A stretch of DNA of 64,000 nt from a virus: the IMG/VR virus record IMGVR_UViG_3300030102_006934, positions 276,713 through 340,712 of that record; one strand, 5' to 3'. Positions 1-9,568 of the stretch are shown piece after piece. The notes under the pieces are model-generated. The model was not told where the DNA came from. It saw nothing but the letters and a program-made list of their open reading frames with translations, and searched no databases. The position numbers were made by a program, and so were the translations under genes. The first letter of the stretch is position 1, and every line of letters begins with the position of its first letter.

Positions 1-180
1 GAGTATGGTAAAGAAAAACTAATAAATAGTGGAGATATAGGATTCAAGTATTTTAGTTTTTCAGACGATGGTGTTAGGTATGACATAATAAATGAACCAA
101 GTATAGTGATAGAAACACAGGGTAATTCTGACACTACACTATACAATGGTAATAAAAGTCCTATAATATATAAAAATTAA
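1..180 (+). CDS. Structural protein, 3' fragment
   Basis: The window opens inside this gene; 59 codons remain before TAA. The visible tail (GFKYFSFSDDGVRYD, then TLYNG) matches the start of the next protein (DIKYFSLTDEGINYE, then TLYNG), so the two are tandem paralogues. No family recognised. Its place ahead of other large, Gly/Ser/Thr/Asn-rich proteins suggests a virion component such as a baseplate or neck protein; that is inference. Confidence 0.6.
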   Translation, partial: EYGKEKLINSGDIGFKYFSFSDDGVRYDIINEPSIVIETQGNSDTTLYNGNKSPIIYKN

Positions 181-183
181 AAA

Positions 184-1299
184 ATGGCTTTTGAAGAAGT
201 AAGTACAGCAGGATTTAAAACTTATCTAACTAGATATGGCATTTCTAGGTTACTAGATCCTAAAGGTAATTTTGATATAAAATATTTTAGTTTAACCGAT
301 GAAGGTATAAATTATGAACAGACAGTAGATTCATCTGTCTTAGTTTCATCAGTAAATGGTGAAGATTTAAAAACATTATACAATGGTGGTGAGATTTTAG
401 ATTTTATCGGTAATGAAAAAGACGAAGAAACTAGTGAAATGACGATAAGTAAGTCAGAAATTGTTTTTGTTAATGATTGTGACAATTTGGAGTATAAGAA
501 TCTAGATGTAACAGTTTATTTAGGTAATTATTTACAAAATTTAAGAGATACTAACTCTAATATAGAAAATGTATCTAGAGGTTATGAACCTTTCATTAGG
601 TTATACGATTTTGTCAATGTTTATGAATATACTGAGAATGCTTTTGGTGAGTATAAACTTTGGGATACTAAAAATTATAATTTAAATTACGTTTTTGAAA
701 ATGACAGTGATTATAATAACTACAAGACTTTCGTAAATACGTTTGTCTCAAAAGTAGGCACAAACGCTAAAGTTAATTACGACACCAATAGATTTAAATC
801 ACCCTTTCAATTAACAATAGGTAGTCATAAATCTAATACAACTAATACGGTAACACAAAATGGTGGACTAACCATTCAATTATACCCAGTAAACAACATT
901 GTCTATAGAACTGATACAAGTGATGTTCAAATACAAAATTTAAATGAGAATTCGTATGAAACCAATAAAAATATCATACCTTCAGTTAATTTTAATGGGG
1001 TGAACCATAATATTAAAATGGATAGAAACGTTGTTTACAGAGATAATGTTAATCTACCTATTTTTAGGTTTGATAATCTATTAGAATCTGGTATTACTGC
1101 TGCTAAGAATATGTTTGAGTTTTATGGTGTTGACTCCGCTTCAGATTCCAATGTTAAAGTCATTACAATAAACATGGAGGTTATGGTTAATGACGATACT
1201 TTTAAACCAAGACCCGCTAAATTAAAGTTAAATTTAACATTAGATTTAAATGAATCAAATTGGGTGGGTACTAACGATTTTACAAAAATAAACCAATAA
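184..1299 (+). CDS. Putative virion structural protein, paralogue of the upstream gene
   Basis: 371 aa, starting 3 nt after the previous stop. Asn/Tyr/Val-rich with alternating hydrophobic residues, as in beta-rich phage structural proteins; no signal peptide or membrane segment. Residues about 17-75 repeat the pattern of the preceding fragment. No enzymatic motif seen. A structural role is inferred from composition and neighbours only. Confidence 0.6.
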   Translation: MAFEEVSTAGFKTYLTRYGISRLLDPKGNFDIKYFSLTDEGINYEQTVDSSVLVSSVNGEDLKTLYNGGEILDFIGNEKDEETSEMTISKSEIVFVNDCDNLEYKNLDVTVYLGNYLQNLRDTNSNIENVSRGYEPFIRLYDFVNVYEYTENAFGEYKLWDTKNYNLNYVFENDSDYNNYKTFVNTFVSKVGTNAKVNYDTNRFKSPFQLTIGSHKSNTTNTVTQNGGLTIQLYPVNNIVYRTDTSDVQIQNLNENSYETNKNIIPSVNFNGVNHNIKMDRNVVYRDNVNLPIFRFDNLLESGITAAKNMFEFYGVDSASDSNVKVITINMEVMVNDDTFKPRPAKLKLNLTLDLNESNWVGTNDFTKINQ

Positions 1300-1303
1300 T
1301 AAA

Positions 1304-1612
1304 ATGCAACAAACATATACATTATTTAGTCAAAATTGTACTTCTTGTACACAGTTCGCCAAAGGTGATGAATTAGGGTTAGACCAAGGAAAAATATACG
1401 GTAAAAATATTTTCAATATACCAGATAACTTTACACCTAATTCTGGTTCTGTAAGAGCTACTAACTTTTATGGGTTATCAATTTCAGAGTTCGGTAGATT
1501 TATTTATAAATCAAATAATGAACAGTTTGAGTTACAAAAAATGGCATTCCCAAATGTGGATAGTGTTTACGCCACACGTAAAAATAATAAATGGGTGTTA
1601 GGTATATCTTAA
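1304..1612 (+). CDS. Hypothetical protein with CTSC motif
   Basis: 102 aa, 4 nt after the previous stop, in the same transcription unit. Contains CTSC at residues 12-15 and aromatic, beta-prone sequence. Too short and featureless for a family call; could be a small baseplate or tail accessory protein. Confidence 0.5.
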   Translation: MQQTYTLFSQNCTSCTQFAKGDELGLDQGKIYGKNIFNIPDNFTPNSGSVRATNFYGLSISEFGRFIYKSNNEQFELQKMAFPNVDSVYATRKNNKWVLGIS

Positions 1613-1632
1613 CAGATAAAAATGAATAAAAA

Positions 1633-2754
1633 ATGAAAAAATTAATAAAACCAATTGATAGTATTAGTTACACTGAGGAAGTGGTTAAAGATAATTTAAA
1701 GACAGTTTCTGGTAGTGACTTAGAGTTTATACTAAGTCCTAAGTCTGGTACCACATATTCACACTTGTGGTTAGGACCCTTATTTAGTTTACCTGTTAAT
1801 GATAGGATGCAAAAAGAATTTATAACACCTTATGTAGACGGTGGACTTTCTGGTACATCTTTAGAGTATCTAGTTAAAGAGGTTGGTGACAATGTAATTA
1901 TAGCCAGCATAAGTAAAAATTCTTTTGAATCTGGTATTGATGGTTTGAACTTTAGGTTAAACATTCCACTAGATCCTTCATACAGTGGTACTAGTTTCTC
2001 TGGGTTAAGTACTACATCATTATATGGTTCTTATTTAAAAACAGAACTTTATGATAGAAAAAACACAACAGGACCTTGTTCTTGTTCTGTTATGGATACC
2101 TTGTTGTCAGAAAATTCACAAAAAGTAACGACTGAAATTTCACAAGGGTTATCATTTCAAAAAGGAGTTAATCCTAAAAATAGTAACTCTTTTTATAGTA
2201 GTGGTTTGGTTTATTTATTTTCAGATGATGTTAAAAGACCTAACATAAGTGCTAGTACAGTACCAACAGTAAACTCATGGGCAACAGGATTTGGTAGTGA
2301 GTGTCCCTATACATTCAATAAAAAATTCCCATTTAATTTAACAACAGACTTAATAAACGGTTATTTTTACGACCAACCAGTCGGTGTTGTTGATTTATTG
2401 GGTGGTAAAGTAACTATATTTAATAAAGACTTAGTTGATGGGTTTAATTTTTCTGGTTCAACTGGTGGTACTAGTACTACTGGAGCCACTTTCCCTATTA
2501 GTGCCGCTAGTACAAACTTTGTTTCTTACGATGTTGAACAAGGGTTGGATATGACATTAATAGCTGGTAAGAATGAATTTATAACATCTACTAACCCAAC
2601 CTATGACCCACAATCTTGTGACGGTAAAATTTACATCACTTATGTTGACTTTTACGATAGTAGTGGTAAATTAGTAGCTAAGGGTGTGACAGAAACACCA
2701 CTTAGTAAAGAAAGAGACGAAATATTAGTGTTAAACGCTAATATCAAGTTATAA
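1633..2754 (+). CDS. Putative virion structural protein, Gly/Ser/Thr-rich
   Basis: 373 aa. Low-complexity GTS stretches (SGTSFSGLSTTS; SGSTGGTSTTGATF), many Tyr/Phe/Asn residues and no charged coiled coils, typical of beta-structured tail or fibre proteins. CSCS is present at about residue 149. Last of the structural block; the next gene begins DNA metabolism. No homologue recognised. Confidence 0.55.
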   Translation: MKKLIKPIDSISYTEEVVKDNLKTVSGSDLEFILSPKSGTTYSHLWLGPLFSLPVNDRMQKEFITPYVDGGLSGTSLEYLVKEVGDNVIIASISKNSFESGIDGLNFRLNIPLDPSYSGTSFSGLSTTSLYGSYLKTELYDRKNTTGPCSCSVMDTLLSENSQKVTTEISQGLSFQKGVNPKNSNSFYSSGLVYLFSDDVKRPNISASTVPTVNSWATGFGSECPYTFNKKFPFNLTTDLINGYFYDQPVGVVDLLGGKVTIFNKDLVDGFNFSGSTGGTSTTGATFPISAASTNFVSYDVEQGLDMTLIAGKNEFITSTNPTYDPQSCDGKIYITYVDFYDSSGKLVAKGVTETPLSKERDEILVLNANIKL

Positions 2755-2773
2755 AGTTTTTAAAATGTTTTAA

Positions 2774-3424
2774 ATGGAATCAAAAAATAAACCTGGTAGG
2801 GTTTTAGGCTTAGACGTATCAACAAAAACGATTGGTATCGCTCTTTTCGAGGGAAATGGTAAATTACTTGAGTTAACACACATTACACCTAAAATTAAAC
2901 CAAAACCAGAAACCAAACTAGAAGAGTTATTTAAAAAAGTAGATGCTTTTGAAAAATTAATAACTAGATATATTGAACTAGATATTGAAAGGGTTATTAT
3001 AGAAGAACCACTTTTAAATAGTAACAATGTTTATACTGTTGGCACACTATTAAAGTTCAACGGTATGATATCTAAAGTTGTATCCGAAGTTTTAAATGTT
3101 ATACCAGACTTTGTATCTTCTTACGATGCTAGAGCTTATTCCTTCCCAGAATTAATGGAAATAAGAAAGTTTAATAAAAAAGGTGAACCTTACCCAGAAA
3201 AAGAAATAAAAAAGAAAAAACCAGTTTTATTCGGTGGTTACCCTTGGGATGTGGACAAAAAAAATATTATTTTGGAAAAAGTGGCAGACTTAGAACCACA
3301 GATTGTTTGGGAGTACACTAAAAACAATACTCTTAAAAAAGAAAACTTTGATATGACCGATGCATACACTTGTGTTAGAGCGGTTATGTGTAAAGACGGT
3401 TTGTGGAACTGTAACCAAAACTAA
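2774..3424 (+). CDS. RuvC-like RNase H-fold Holliday-junction resolvase
   Basis: 216 aa. The start GLDVSTKTIG (D14) is the first strand of an RNase H/RuvC fold; IIEEP (E77/E78) supplies the second acidic position and DMTDAYT (D193/D196) the C-terminal acids. Such enzymes cut four-way junctions, which phages need to resolve recombination intermediates before packaging. It lies directly before the primase gene. Longer than host RuvC (about 170 aa). Family-level call from motifs; substrate not provable here. Confidence 0.75.
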   Translation: MESKNKPGRVLGLDVSTKTIGIALFEGNGKLLELTHITPKIKPKPETKLEELFKKVDAFEKLITRYIELDIERVIIEEPLLNSNNVYTVGTLLKFNGMISKVVSEVLNVIPDFVSSYDARAYSFPELMEIRKFNKKGEPYPEKEIKKKKPVLFGGYPWDVDKKNIILEKVADLEPQIVWEYTKNNTLKKENFDMTDAYTCVRAVMCKDGLWNCNQN

Positions 3425-3447
3425 ACACCCCCTTTATTATTTAAAAT

Positions 3448-3462
3448 AAATTTATTATACTT
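3448..3462 (+). promoter_or_regulatory. Probable promoter box TATACTTG before primase
   Basis: TATACTTG at 3455-3462 differs by one base from the Bacteroidota TAnnTTTG -7 box and lies just before the primase start. No clear TTG at the -33 distance, so this is weak. Confidence 0.35.
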
Positions 3463-3467
3463 GTACT

Positions 3468-4433
3468 ATGGCTGAGAACAGACTCATTTATGGTATATTG
3501 ATAGATGTTTTAGGTAGACCTAAAAAAAAGAACGAATCAAAGCAACAATTTGCCTTTGATTGTCCAGTGTGTTCCGCTGAAAAAGGCGAATGTGATGGTG
3601 ACGGTAAAGGTAACCTAGAGGTTAATTTAGCTGAAGGTTTATATCATTGTTGGGCTTGTGGTGACATAAATGGTACCAAAGGGGGGTTAAAAAAATTATT
3701 TAAATCTTTTGCTAACCCAAACCAAATCAAAAAATTAAAAATGATTGGTTTTGATTTAAGTAGTTTCAAAACCAAAGTAAAAGAAAAAAATGTAATAGAC
3801 AACCTAATATTACCAAAGGGGTATATTAGTTTTGAAGAGGGTAATCCCAAGTCTCTACTATATAAACAAGCTTGGAATTATTTAACGAAAGAAAGAAAGA
3901 TAGACCCTAAGTTAATTATAAAAAGAAAAATGGGTTTTGTTAATGGTGGTCAGTATGATTCTAGGGTTGTAATACCTTCTTATGATATTAATGACGAACT
4001 CAATTATTGGGTAACTAGAACTTATGTTAATGCTAGACCTAAATATTTAAACCCAGACTCAGATAAAGAACAAATAATATTTAATGAGTGTTGTTTAAAT
4101 TGGGATTCTGATGTATATTTAGTTGAGGGACCTTTCGATCATATGGTGGTCTACAATTCAATACCAATACTAGGTAAAAAAATATCTGATAAGTTAATGG
4201 CTTCACTATTTAACAAAACTAGTGCTAACATAATAATTTTATTAGATTCTGACGCTTGGTTGGATGCTAAAAAACATTATGCTAAATTAAACGTGGGTAG
4301 ATTGTTTGGTAGGGTTAAAATAATTAGATTAAAAGAAGGTTATGACATAGCTAAAATCCAAGAGGAGTATGGTCGTGAGGGTGTGATTAAAACTATGAAG
4401 ACCTCTTTCCATTTAAAAGAAAGTGAATTATAA
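3468..4433 (+). CDS. DnaG-type DNA primase (zinc finger plus TOPRIM)
   Basis: 321 aa. An N-terminal zinc-binding domain has CPVC (C32, C35) and CWAC (C61, C64). The TOPRIM core shows VYLVEGPFD (E220) and ILLDSDAW (D260, D262), which bind catalytic metal ions. The protein would make RNA primers for lagging-strand synthesis. It is shorter than host DnaG (about 650 aa), lacking the helicase-binding C-terminus, like T4 gp61. Its stop overlaps the next ATG (TAATG), so translation is coupled. Confidence 0.85.
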   Translation: MAENRLIYGILIDVLGRPKKKNESKQQFAFDCPVCSAEKGECDGDGKGNLEVNLAEGLYHCWACGDINGTKGGLKKLFKSFANPNQIKKLKMIGFDLSSFKTKVKEKNVIDNLILPKGYISFEEGNPKSLLYKQAWNYLTKERKIDPKLIIKRKMGFVNGGQYDSRVVIPSYDINDELNYWVTRTYVNARPKYLNPDSDKEQIIFNECCLNWDSDVYLVEGPFDHMVVYNSIPILGKKISDKLMASLFNKTSANIIILLDSDAWLDAKKHYAKLNVGRLFGRVKIIRLKEGYDIAKIQEEYGREGVIKTMKTSFHLKESEL

Positions 4434-4657
4434 TGGGTTTAAGAGTTGATTACATAATAAAAAGACCAAGAGGTAAAATGACCTATAGAATATTAGACAT
4501 AATTTATATTGATGGTGTAAAGTTTTTTAATCTAAAAAATATGATAAATGGTAAGGTTTACCATACTAGAGCAGAAGATAATTGGCAATACTATGGTAGG
4601 GTATATGATACTATTGAACCTCAAAAAACATTTCCTAAATTTAACTTTAAAAAATGA
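4433..4657 (+). CDS. Small hypothetical protein
   Basis: 74 aa, start overlapping the primase stop. Basic N-terminus (KRPRGK), then beta-prone sequence. Not recognised. Its stop overlaps the next start by 4 nt, so it belongs to the primase-nuclease operon. Confidence 0.55.
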   Translation: MGLRVDYIIKRPRGKMTYRILDIIYIDGVKFFNLKNMINGKVYHTRAEDNWQYYGRVYDTIEPQKTFPKFNFKK

Positions 4658-4863
4658 GTTTTAATAAAAAATATATCAACAAAGAAGCTTTAATAGAGAG
4701 GTTTAAACTAGAAGGATACCAAGGTGTTATTAGTTACATCGGAAAGGCGGATGCTATAATAGGTTTAACAGACGATTTGGAAGAAATATTAGACATCAGC
4801 CATCGTGATATTTGCCCAACACAAAAAAACGATAAAATTAAGAAAATAATAAATGGCGAGTAA
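4654..4863 (+). CDS. Small hypothetical protein
   Basis: 69 aa, ATGA overlap with the previous gene and 11-nt overlap with the nuclease gene downstream. Contains GYQGVISYIGKADAI. No family recognised; tight coupling to the nuclease suggests co-expression. Confidence 0.5.
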   Translation: MSFNKKYINKEALIERFKLEGYQGVISYIGKADAIIGLTDDLEEILDISHRDICPTQKNDKIKKIINGE

Positions 4864-5620
4864 AAGAGAATCAAAGGTTTGGTTAGAACCAGAAGAACAT
4901 GTTTATATACATAAAGACACTGAGGTTAAATATAAATCTGTTACAACAGTTCTTTCTTTATTGGAACCCCATTTTGATACGGAGGGTGTTGCTAGAGCAA
5001 TATCCTTACAATCGGATGAAGATAAAAAACCAGAATATATTGGAATGTCCAAGGAAGAAATATTAACTGAGTGGGAACGTATTAATCGTGAAGCTAATGA
5101 GTATGGTACTGAGGTTCACGAAATACTAGAAAGATATTTGTTGGCAGATAGAATATATATTCCCCAAAGTGATTATGAAAAAGAGATTATAACAAAGTTT
5201 CAAAAAATAGATCCAATGACTACAGGTGTCGTTTATCCCGAAACAATACTTTTTTCAGAAAAACACTCTTTAGCTGGGACAGCTGATATAATAGAGGATT
5301 GTGGTAACCATTTTAATGTATGGGATTTTAAGACAAATAAAAAATTAAACTATATCTCACAATATGGACAATGGTTAAAAAAACCAGTATCACACTTATC
5401 AGATTGTCAGTTTAATGTTTATGCGTTACAAATGTCAATTTACGCATATATGTTTCAAATGGAAACTAGAAAGAAAGTGGGTAGGATGGCTTTATTTTAT
5501 CTTAACCCAGAAAAAGACTATGAGTTTGAGGTAATACCTGTTAATTATATGGGGTATGAAGCTAAAAAAGTTTTAGATTTTTGGTTGGAAAAACAAGAAA
5601 AAGATGGTAAAAAAGTTTAA
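4853..5620 (+). CDS. RecB/Cas4-like PD-(D/E)XK exonuclease
   Basis: 255 aa. Motifs in RecB-nuclease order: GTEVHE (H89), E130, AGTADI (D145), VWDFKTNK (D158, K160), and a Q-x3-Y-like QFNVYALQ helix near residues 186-193. This is the signature of the RecB/AddB/Cas4 single-strand exonuclease group. No iron-sulphur cysteine cluster is seen, which argues against Cas4 itself. Sits in the replication and recombination block; likely role in DNA recombination or host DNA breakdown. Confidence 0.75.
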   Translation: MASKRESKVWLEPEEHVYIHKDTEVKYKSVTTVLSLLEPHFDTEGVARAISLQSDEDKKPEYIGMSKEEILTEWERINREANEYGTEVHEILERYLLADRIYIPQSDYEKEIITKFQKIDPMTTGVVYPETILFSEKHSLAGTADIIEDCGNHFNVWDFKTNKKLNYISQYGQWLKKPVSHLSDCQFNVYALQMSIYAYMFQMETRKKVGRMALFYLNPEKDYEFEVIPVNYMGYEAKKVLDFWLEKQEKDGKKV

Positions 5621-6005
5621 CGAAGAAGATTTTATATTCTACAATAAAGTACAATTATTTATGTGGAGATGTTGGGGGGTTTATCGTAAGGATAAAGACT
5701 CAAGTGTTAATGAAAAATTAAACACAATGTCTACATGGTTTTTGGAGTTATTTCCAGAAGTGATGAATAGTAGAATTCAAATCTTAGATGATAACTTTCT
5801 AGAAATACCACTAAATAGGTGTGACGAAACTAATCACCATATAGTATATATGAGTATCCAACACACCAACCGACTTGAAGTCGTTTTGTTACGTTTTGAT
5901 CTAAGAGAGAGCCCAAACGAACACCAATTAACAAATATATGTTGGGTCGATGAAATATCTGATCGACCTAAATATGCTTATAAAAAAACACCTAAAGTAT
6001 TTTAA
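5604..6005 (+). CDS. Hypothetical protein
   Basis: 133 aa, overlapping the nuclease gene by 17 nt. Acidic and aromatic, with no membrane segment or motif that I recognise. Last gene before a short gap. Confidence 0.5.
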   Translation: MVKKFNEEDFIFYNKVQLFMWRCWGVYRKDKDSSVNEKLNTMSTWFLELFPEVMNSRIQILDDNFLEIPLNRCDETNHHIVYMSIQHTNRLEVVLLRFDLRESPNEHQLTNICWVDEISDRPKYAYKKTPKVF

Positions 6006-6071
6006 TATTATTTTAAGTATTTAAAGTTTAATTTATTTTACTTATTATTAAAAAAAAAGATTAATAAAACA

Positions 6072-7331
6072 ATGAAGTATTCAAATCCAAATCAACTAAG
6101 TCTATTTCCAGATTATTTCGGAGAAGATGAAAACCATTTAACAGTAGAGGGTAATATTACTACAGCAGTAGAAAATTACCCAATAATGGATCCAGAATCA
6201 CCCTTTCAGTTTTCAGAACAAGAGACTTTCGATATTAGAGATAGTTTTGTCAATTTCTATCAAGGATTAAATACAATACAAGATTATTTTTTATCTAGGA
6301 AAAAAGAAAAGATAGTTGGTATTGACCACAATAAATATACACATTTAATGTTTGACAACTACGATATCGAACCCAAGGACATGGAGTTTGACATTGAAGT
6401 GATGACAGGTACAGAATTCAACCCAATAGTACAGATTGTAACATCATTACCACTAGAATCACAAATAGGTAGACAAATATCTTTAGCTGTTAAAGAAAGA
6501 AATAGTGGTAAGTATGTTGGTTTTGTAAGAGTAGCATCACCAGTACTAACTATTAAACCTAGAAATAATTATTTTGGCGAAACTTTACAAGCGACTGAGG
6601 TAAATAGACACATGATAAACGGAGCGATAATAGTACCAGTTCAACCATTTGGGTTTAACTACTTGGGTGGTAAATTATTGGCTGCTATAGCTTGTTCACA
6701 CAAAGTAAGACGAATGTTAAAAGAAAAATATGGTGAAAAAATAGAACCTTGTTTTTTTGAGACCACTTCTTTGTATGGTGACATGAAGGGTGTTAGTCAA
6801 TACGATGGCATGAAACCCAGAATAAGGTATCAAGACATGACAGAATCTAATTTATTTTTGTTCCCAACGGAAGAAGTTTACGCACCAATTAGAACAAGAA
6901 TGCGACATTTTTATGGTAAAGAGGAGTGGAGAGGAAATATTATTGACCCAATACCTTCTGGACCTAAAATGAGAGAGTTTAATAAAGCTATTTCTATATT
7001 AAAAAACCATCTAAAACATTATGATGAGGAATCATATAAGGAATTTTTAGAATTTACAAAAACTAATATGAAAGCTAAAACTAAGAAAAGGTATTACTAC
7101 TCAAACTTTGGTTTTGATAATGTCAAGGAACACATTACTTCTGGTGGGGAAACACCACTCCAAAAAGGCCAAAACTACCATAAACACGAAATAGAACATA
7201 TTCTTGAATGGTGGAAGAAAAAAGCACAGAAAAGATATGATAAACTTAAGGTCGATGGTCGGTTAAGAAGAGAGATAGAGGTATATACTGAAGATAGTAT
7301 AGACAATAATGTGGTAGATATGGTAAGATAA
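6072..7331 (+). CDS. DUF4338 (Druantia DruA-like) protein
   Basis: 419 aa. The central part has GKYVGFVRVASPVLTI (146-161), FNYLGGKLLA (195-204), a VRRMLKEKYG helix (212-221) and FFETTSLYGD (228-237). This resembles the DUF4338 family, which includes DruA of the Druantia anti-phage system. The first ~110 and last ~100 residues are extra. Known: the family's biochemical activity is poorly defined. Inferred: the phage may use it in DNA metabolism or to compete with other phages. Placed between nuclease and small ATPase genes. Confidence 0.6.
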   Translation: MKYSNPNQLSLFPDYFGEDENHLTVEGNITTAVENYPIMDPESPFQFSEQETFDIRDSFVNFYQGLNTIQDYFLSRKKEKIVGIDHNKYTHLMFDNYDIEPKDMEFDIEVMTGTEFNPIVQIVTSLPLESQIGRQISLAVKERNSGKYVGFVRVASPVLTIKPRNNYFGETLQATEVNRHMINGAIIVPVQPFGFNYLGGKLLAAIACSHKVRRMLKEKYGEKIEPCFFETTSLYGDMKGVSQYDGMKPRIRYQDMTESNLFLFPTEEVYAPIRTRMRHFYGKEEWRGNIIDPIPSGPKMREFNKAISILKNHLKHYDEESYKEFLEFTKTNMKAKTKKRYYYSNFGFDNVKEHITSGGETPLQKGQNYHKHEIEHILEWWKKKAQKRYDKLKVDGRLRREIEVYTEDSIDNNVVDMVR

Positions 7332-7351
7332 TAAACTAAAAAAAAAATACG

Positions 7352-7576
7352 ATGAAAGAAAGATTATTAAAAATGTTACAAGCGAAAGCTATTGAAAAAA
7401 GAGAAAAAGCTTTAACAAGTTTAGAGTTGTTAATGAATAATTCAGTTGGTATTGGAGACCATTCGACAGATGACTTCTACAAAAACGTAGAAGAAGCATT
7501 TGAAAACCTATCAGAAGCAGATGACATGTTAGAGACTTTAGAAAAATACGATTGGAATAACATAGAAGAGATGTAA
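7352..7576 (+). CDS. Small helical hypothetical protein
   Basis: 74 aa, strongly helical and charged, with an acidic C-terminal half. Six nt before the small P-loop gene. No family recognised. Confidence 0.5.
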   Translation: MKERLLKMLQAKAIEKREKALTSLELLMNNSVGIGDHSTDDFYKNVEEAFENLSEADDMLETLEKYDWNNIEEM

Positions 7577-7582
7577 TATGAT

Positions 7583-7984
7583 ATGTATTTAGAGGTTAAA
7601 GAAAGGGGTTCGGGTAAAACAACTAGGTTAATAGATGAAATAGTAGATTTCTTATTAGAAAACGCTGATAAAGTTGCTTTAATAGTCACACCACTTAACA
7701 GTGAACGCAGGTTTATACAAAAAAAAGTACATGAGAGATGTGGTGATTTATGTTCCAAAAGAACTATAACATCATATAAAATGTTGGAACCTTGTGAAAC
7801 TATAAAACAGTTTGTGGATGAGTTTGATTGTATGTTACCAGAAAGATTATTTTTAGATAAAGAGGCTTATTATAGTACAACAAACTGTGAAAGTCAAAAA
7901 TGTAGGGAGATTTCTGATGTATATAAACAAATCAAAACTGGTTCAGTAAAACCAAATAAATTTATTAAAAAACACGAATTATAG
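7583..7984 (+). CDS. Small P-loop NTPase
   Basis: 133 aa. Walker A RGSGKTTRL (G9-T14) and a Walker-B-like FVDEFD (D79, E80) suggest a helicase/AAA-type ATP-binding core, but the protein is far shorter than any helicase and has no C-terminal RecA lobe or sensor motifs. Possibly a minimal DNA-dependent ATPase acting with neighbouring recombination proteins. The odd feature is its size. Confidence 0.6.
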   Translation: MYLEVKERGSGKTTRLIDEIVDFLLENADKVALIVTPLNSERRFIQKKVHERCGDLCSKRTITSYKMLEPCETIKQFVDEFDCMLPERLFLDKEAYYSTTNCESQKCREISDVYKQIKTGSVKPNKFIKKHEL

Positions 7985-7986
7985 AA

Positions 7987-8268
7987 ATGTATCAAAAATT
8001 AAAATGTTGGTTTGATTTTAACTATAATCATTTAGGGTATCAGATAACACCTTGTTATACAACTGAAGATCTAATTACCAAGTTTGATGTGTTAAGATTT
8101 GGTAGAGAGACTGAAATAAAAGAATTAAATCTAGAAAAAATTATGGATTTTTCTGTTGGTGATAGAGAATTAAGAAAACTTCTTTTTGATGCTTTATTTA
8201 GACAACATGGTTATAGAGTGGATAATGATTTTACCCCATTAAAAGAAATTAAAGAATTTAAATTATGA
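7987..8268 (+). CDS. Hypothetical protein
   Basis: 93 aa, 2 nt after the previous stop and overlapping the SbcD-like gene by 4 nt. Aromatic, with mixed charge. Not recognised; it belongs to the recombination operon. Confidence 0.5.
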   Translation: MYQKLKCWFDFNYNHLGYQITPCYTTEDLITKFDVLRFGRETEIKELNLEKIMDFSVGDRELRKLLFDALFRQHGYRVDNDFTPLKEIKEFKL

Positions 8269-9074
8269 TAAAACATTTATACCACTGTGCAGACATTCAC
8301 ATTAGACTTTATAAAAGACATGATGAATATAGAGAACAGATTCAGAAATTTTTTGATTCTGTAAGGGAACATATGGAAGATAATGAACTAACTAGAGAAG
8401 AAGTTAGAATTGTTATTGCTGGAGATGTTGTACACTCTAAAAACCAAATGACACCAGAACTAATTAATATTGTTACTTGGTTTTTTAAAGGTTGTTGTGA
8501 CATAACAGATACTATTGTTATCTTGGGTAATCATGATTTTTTAGCTAATAACCTAGATAGAATGGATGCTCTCTCACCAATAGTGGAAACAATGTGTGAT
8601 AACAGACTTAAATTTTTAAAACATACAGGGTGTTATGAGGACAATAATATAGTTTGGTGTGTCTATGGTCATATGGAAGGTTCTGAGAGACCTAACATAG
8701 AAGAGGCAAGAGAAAAGTATGGTGAAAAAAAATATGTTGGTTTATATCATGACCCACTTATTGGTTTAAAAACAAATGTTGGTTTTGAATTTGAAGAAGC
8801 ACAAGATATATCAATATTCGATGGTTGTGATTTTGTCTGTTGTGGTGACATCCATTTATATCAAGTAATGAATTATCATGGTATACCCATTGTACAACCT
8901 AGTTCAATGGTACAACAGGATTTTGGTGAGTCTGTGAACAACCATGGTTATGTTATTTGGGATGTTGAAACAAAAGAACATAAACATATCAATATAGAAT
9001 CAGATTATGGTTTCTATACATTTAAAATAAGTTCAATAGAAGATATTGAAGAAGAAGTGGAAAAGTTGGTATGA
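8265..9074 (+). CDS. SbcD/Mre11-like nuclease subunit (T4 gp47 type)
   Basis: 269 aa. All calcineurin-like phosphoesterase motifs are visible: HCADIH (D10, H12), IAGDVVHS (D54), LGNHD (N89-D91), LYHD (H162) and CCGDIH (D195, H197). With the SbcC/Rad50-like ATPase at 11149-13524 it should form an Mre11-Rad50-type complex that processes DNA ends for recombination-dependent replication. The capping domain is short, as in phage versions. The partner gene is separated by five small genes. Confidence 0.85.
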   Translation: MIKHLYHCADIHIRLYKRHDEYREQIQKFFDSVREHMEDNELTREEVRIVIAGDVVHSKNQMTPELINIVTWFFKGCCDITDTIVILGNHDFLANNLDRMDALSPIVETMCDNRLKFLKHTGCYEDNNIVWCVYGHMEGSERPNIEEAREKYGEKKYVGLYHDPLIGLKTNVGFEFEEAQDISIFDGCDFVCCGDIHLYQVMNYHGIPIVQPSSMVQQDFGESVNNHGYVIWDVETKEHKHINIESDYGFYTFKISSIEDIEEEVEKLV

Positions 9075-9568
9075 GACCTAAAGATTACATAGAAGATATA
9101 ACCACGTTAACAAATACTTTAACAGAGAGTATGACTTATTCCCAAGACACGGAACTTGATGAGTATGTGGATTTTATATCTGAGTTTTTAACAGAATTTA
9201 GGAATGAAAAAGTTTATGTTACACCTTTACCTTGTTTGGTGATACAACATCCAGAGGGACTGAGAAGGCATTTAATAGATACACCTCACAACCTTGTAGA
9301 TACACCAACTGACAGAACGGTTGTCTCAGAGTTCCATTTTATGGGTAGTTTTGAAACATTAAAACATTCTGTTATACGAGAATTGAATTTAAATAAAGAA
9401 GTTTTTATTTACAATATACTTCCTTATAGACACATGGATTCAGATGGAGAAATAAGATATGAACCAGTTATGAGATGGACTAGGTTACCTTTGGAGATGT
9501 GGTATAATGATGTACCCCCTACAGACCCAATTAATATAATAAAAATGATTAAAAAACATAAATTATGA
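9071..9568 (+). CDS. Hypothetical protein
   Basis: 165 aa, ATGA overlap with the SbcD-like gene. Contains RRHLIDTPHNLVDTPTD and several aromatic residues near the C-terminus. No known motif. Conserved operon position suggests a DNA-metabolism accessory, which is inference. Confidence 0.5.
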   Translation: MRPKDYIEDITTLTNTLTESMTYSQDTELDEYVDFISEFLTEFRNEKVYVTPLPCLVIQHPEGLRRHLIDTPHNLVDTPTDRTVVSEFHFMGSFETLKHSVIRELNLNKEVFIYNILPYRHMDSDGEIRYEPVMRWTRLPLEMWYNDVPPTDPINIIKMIKKHKL

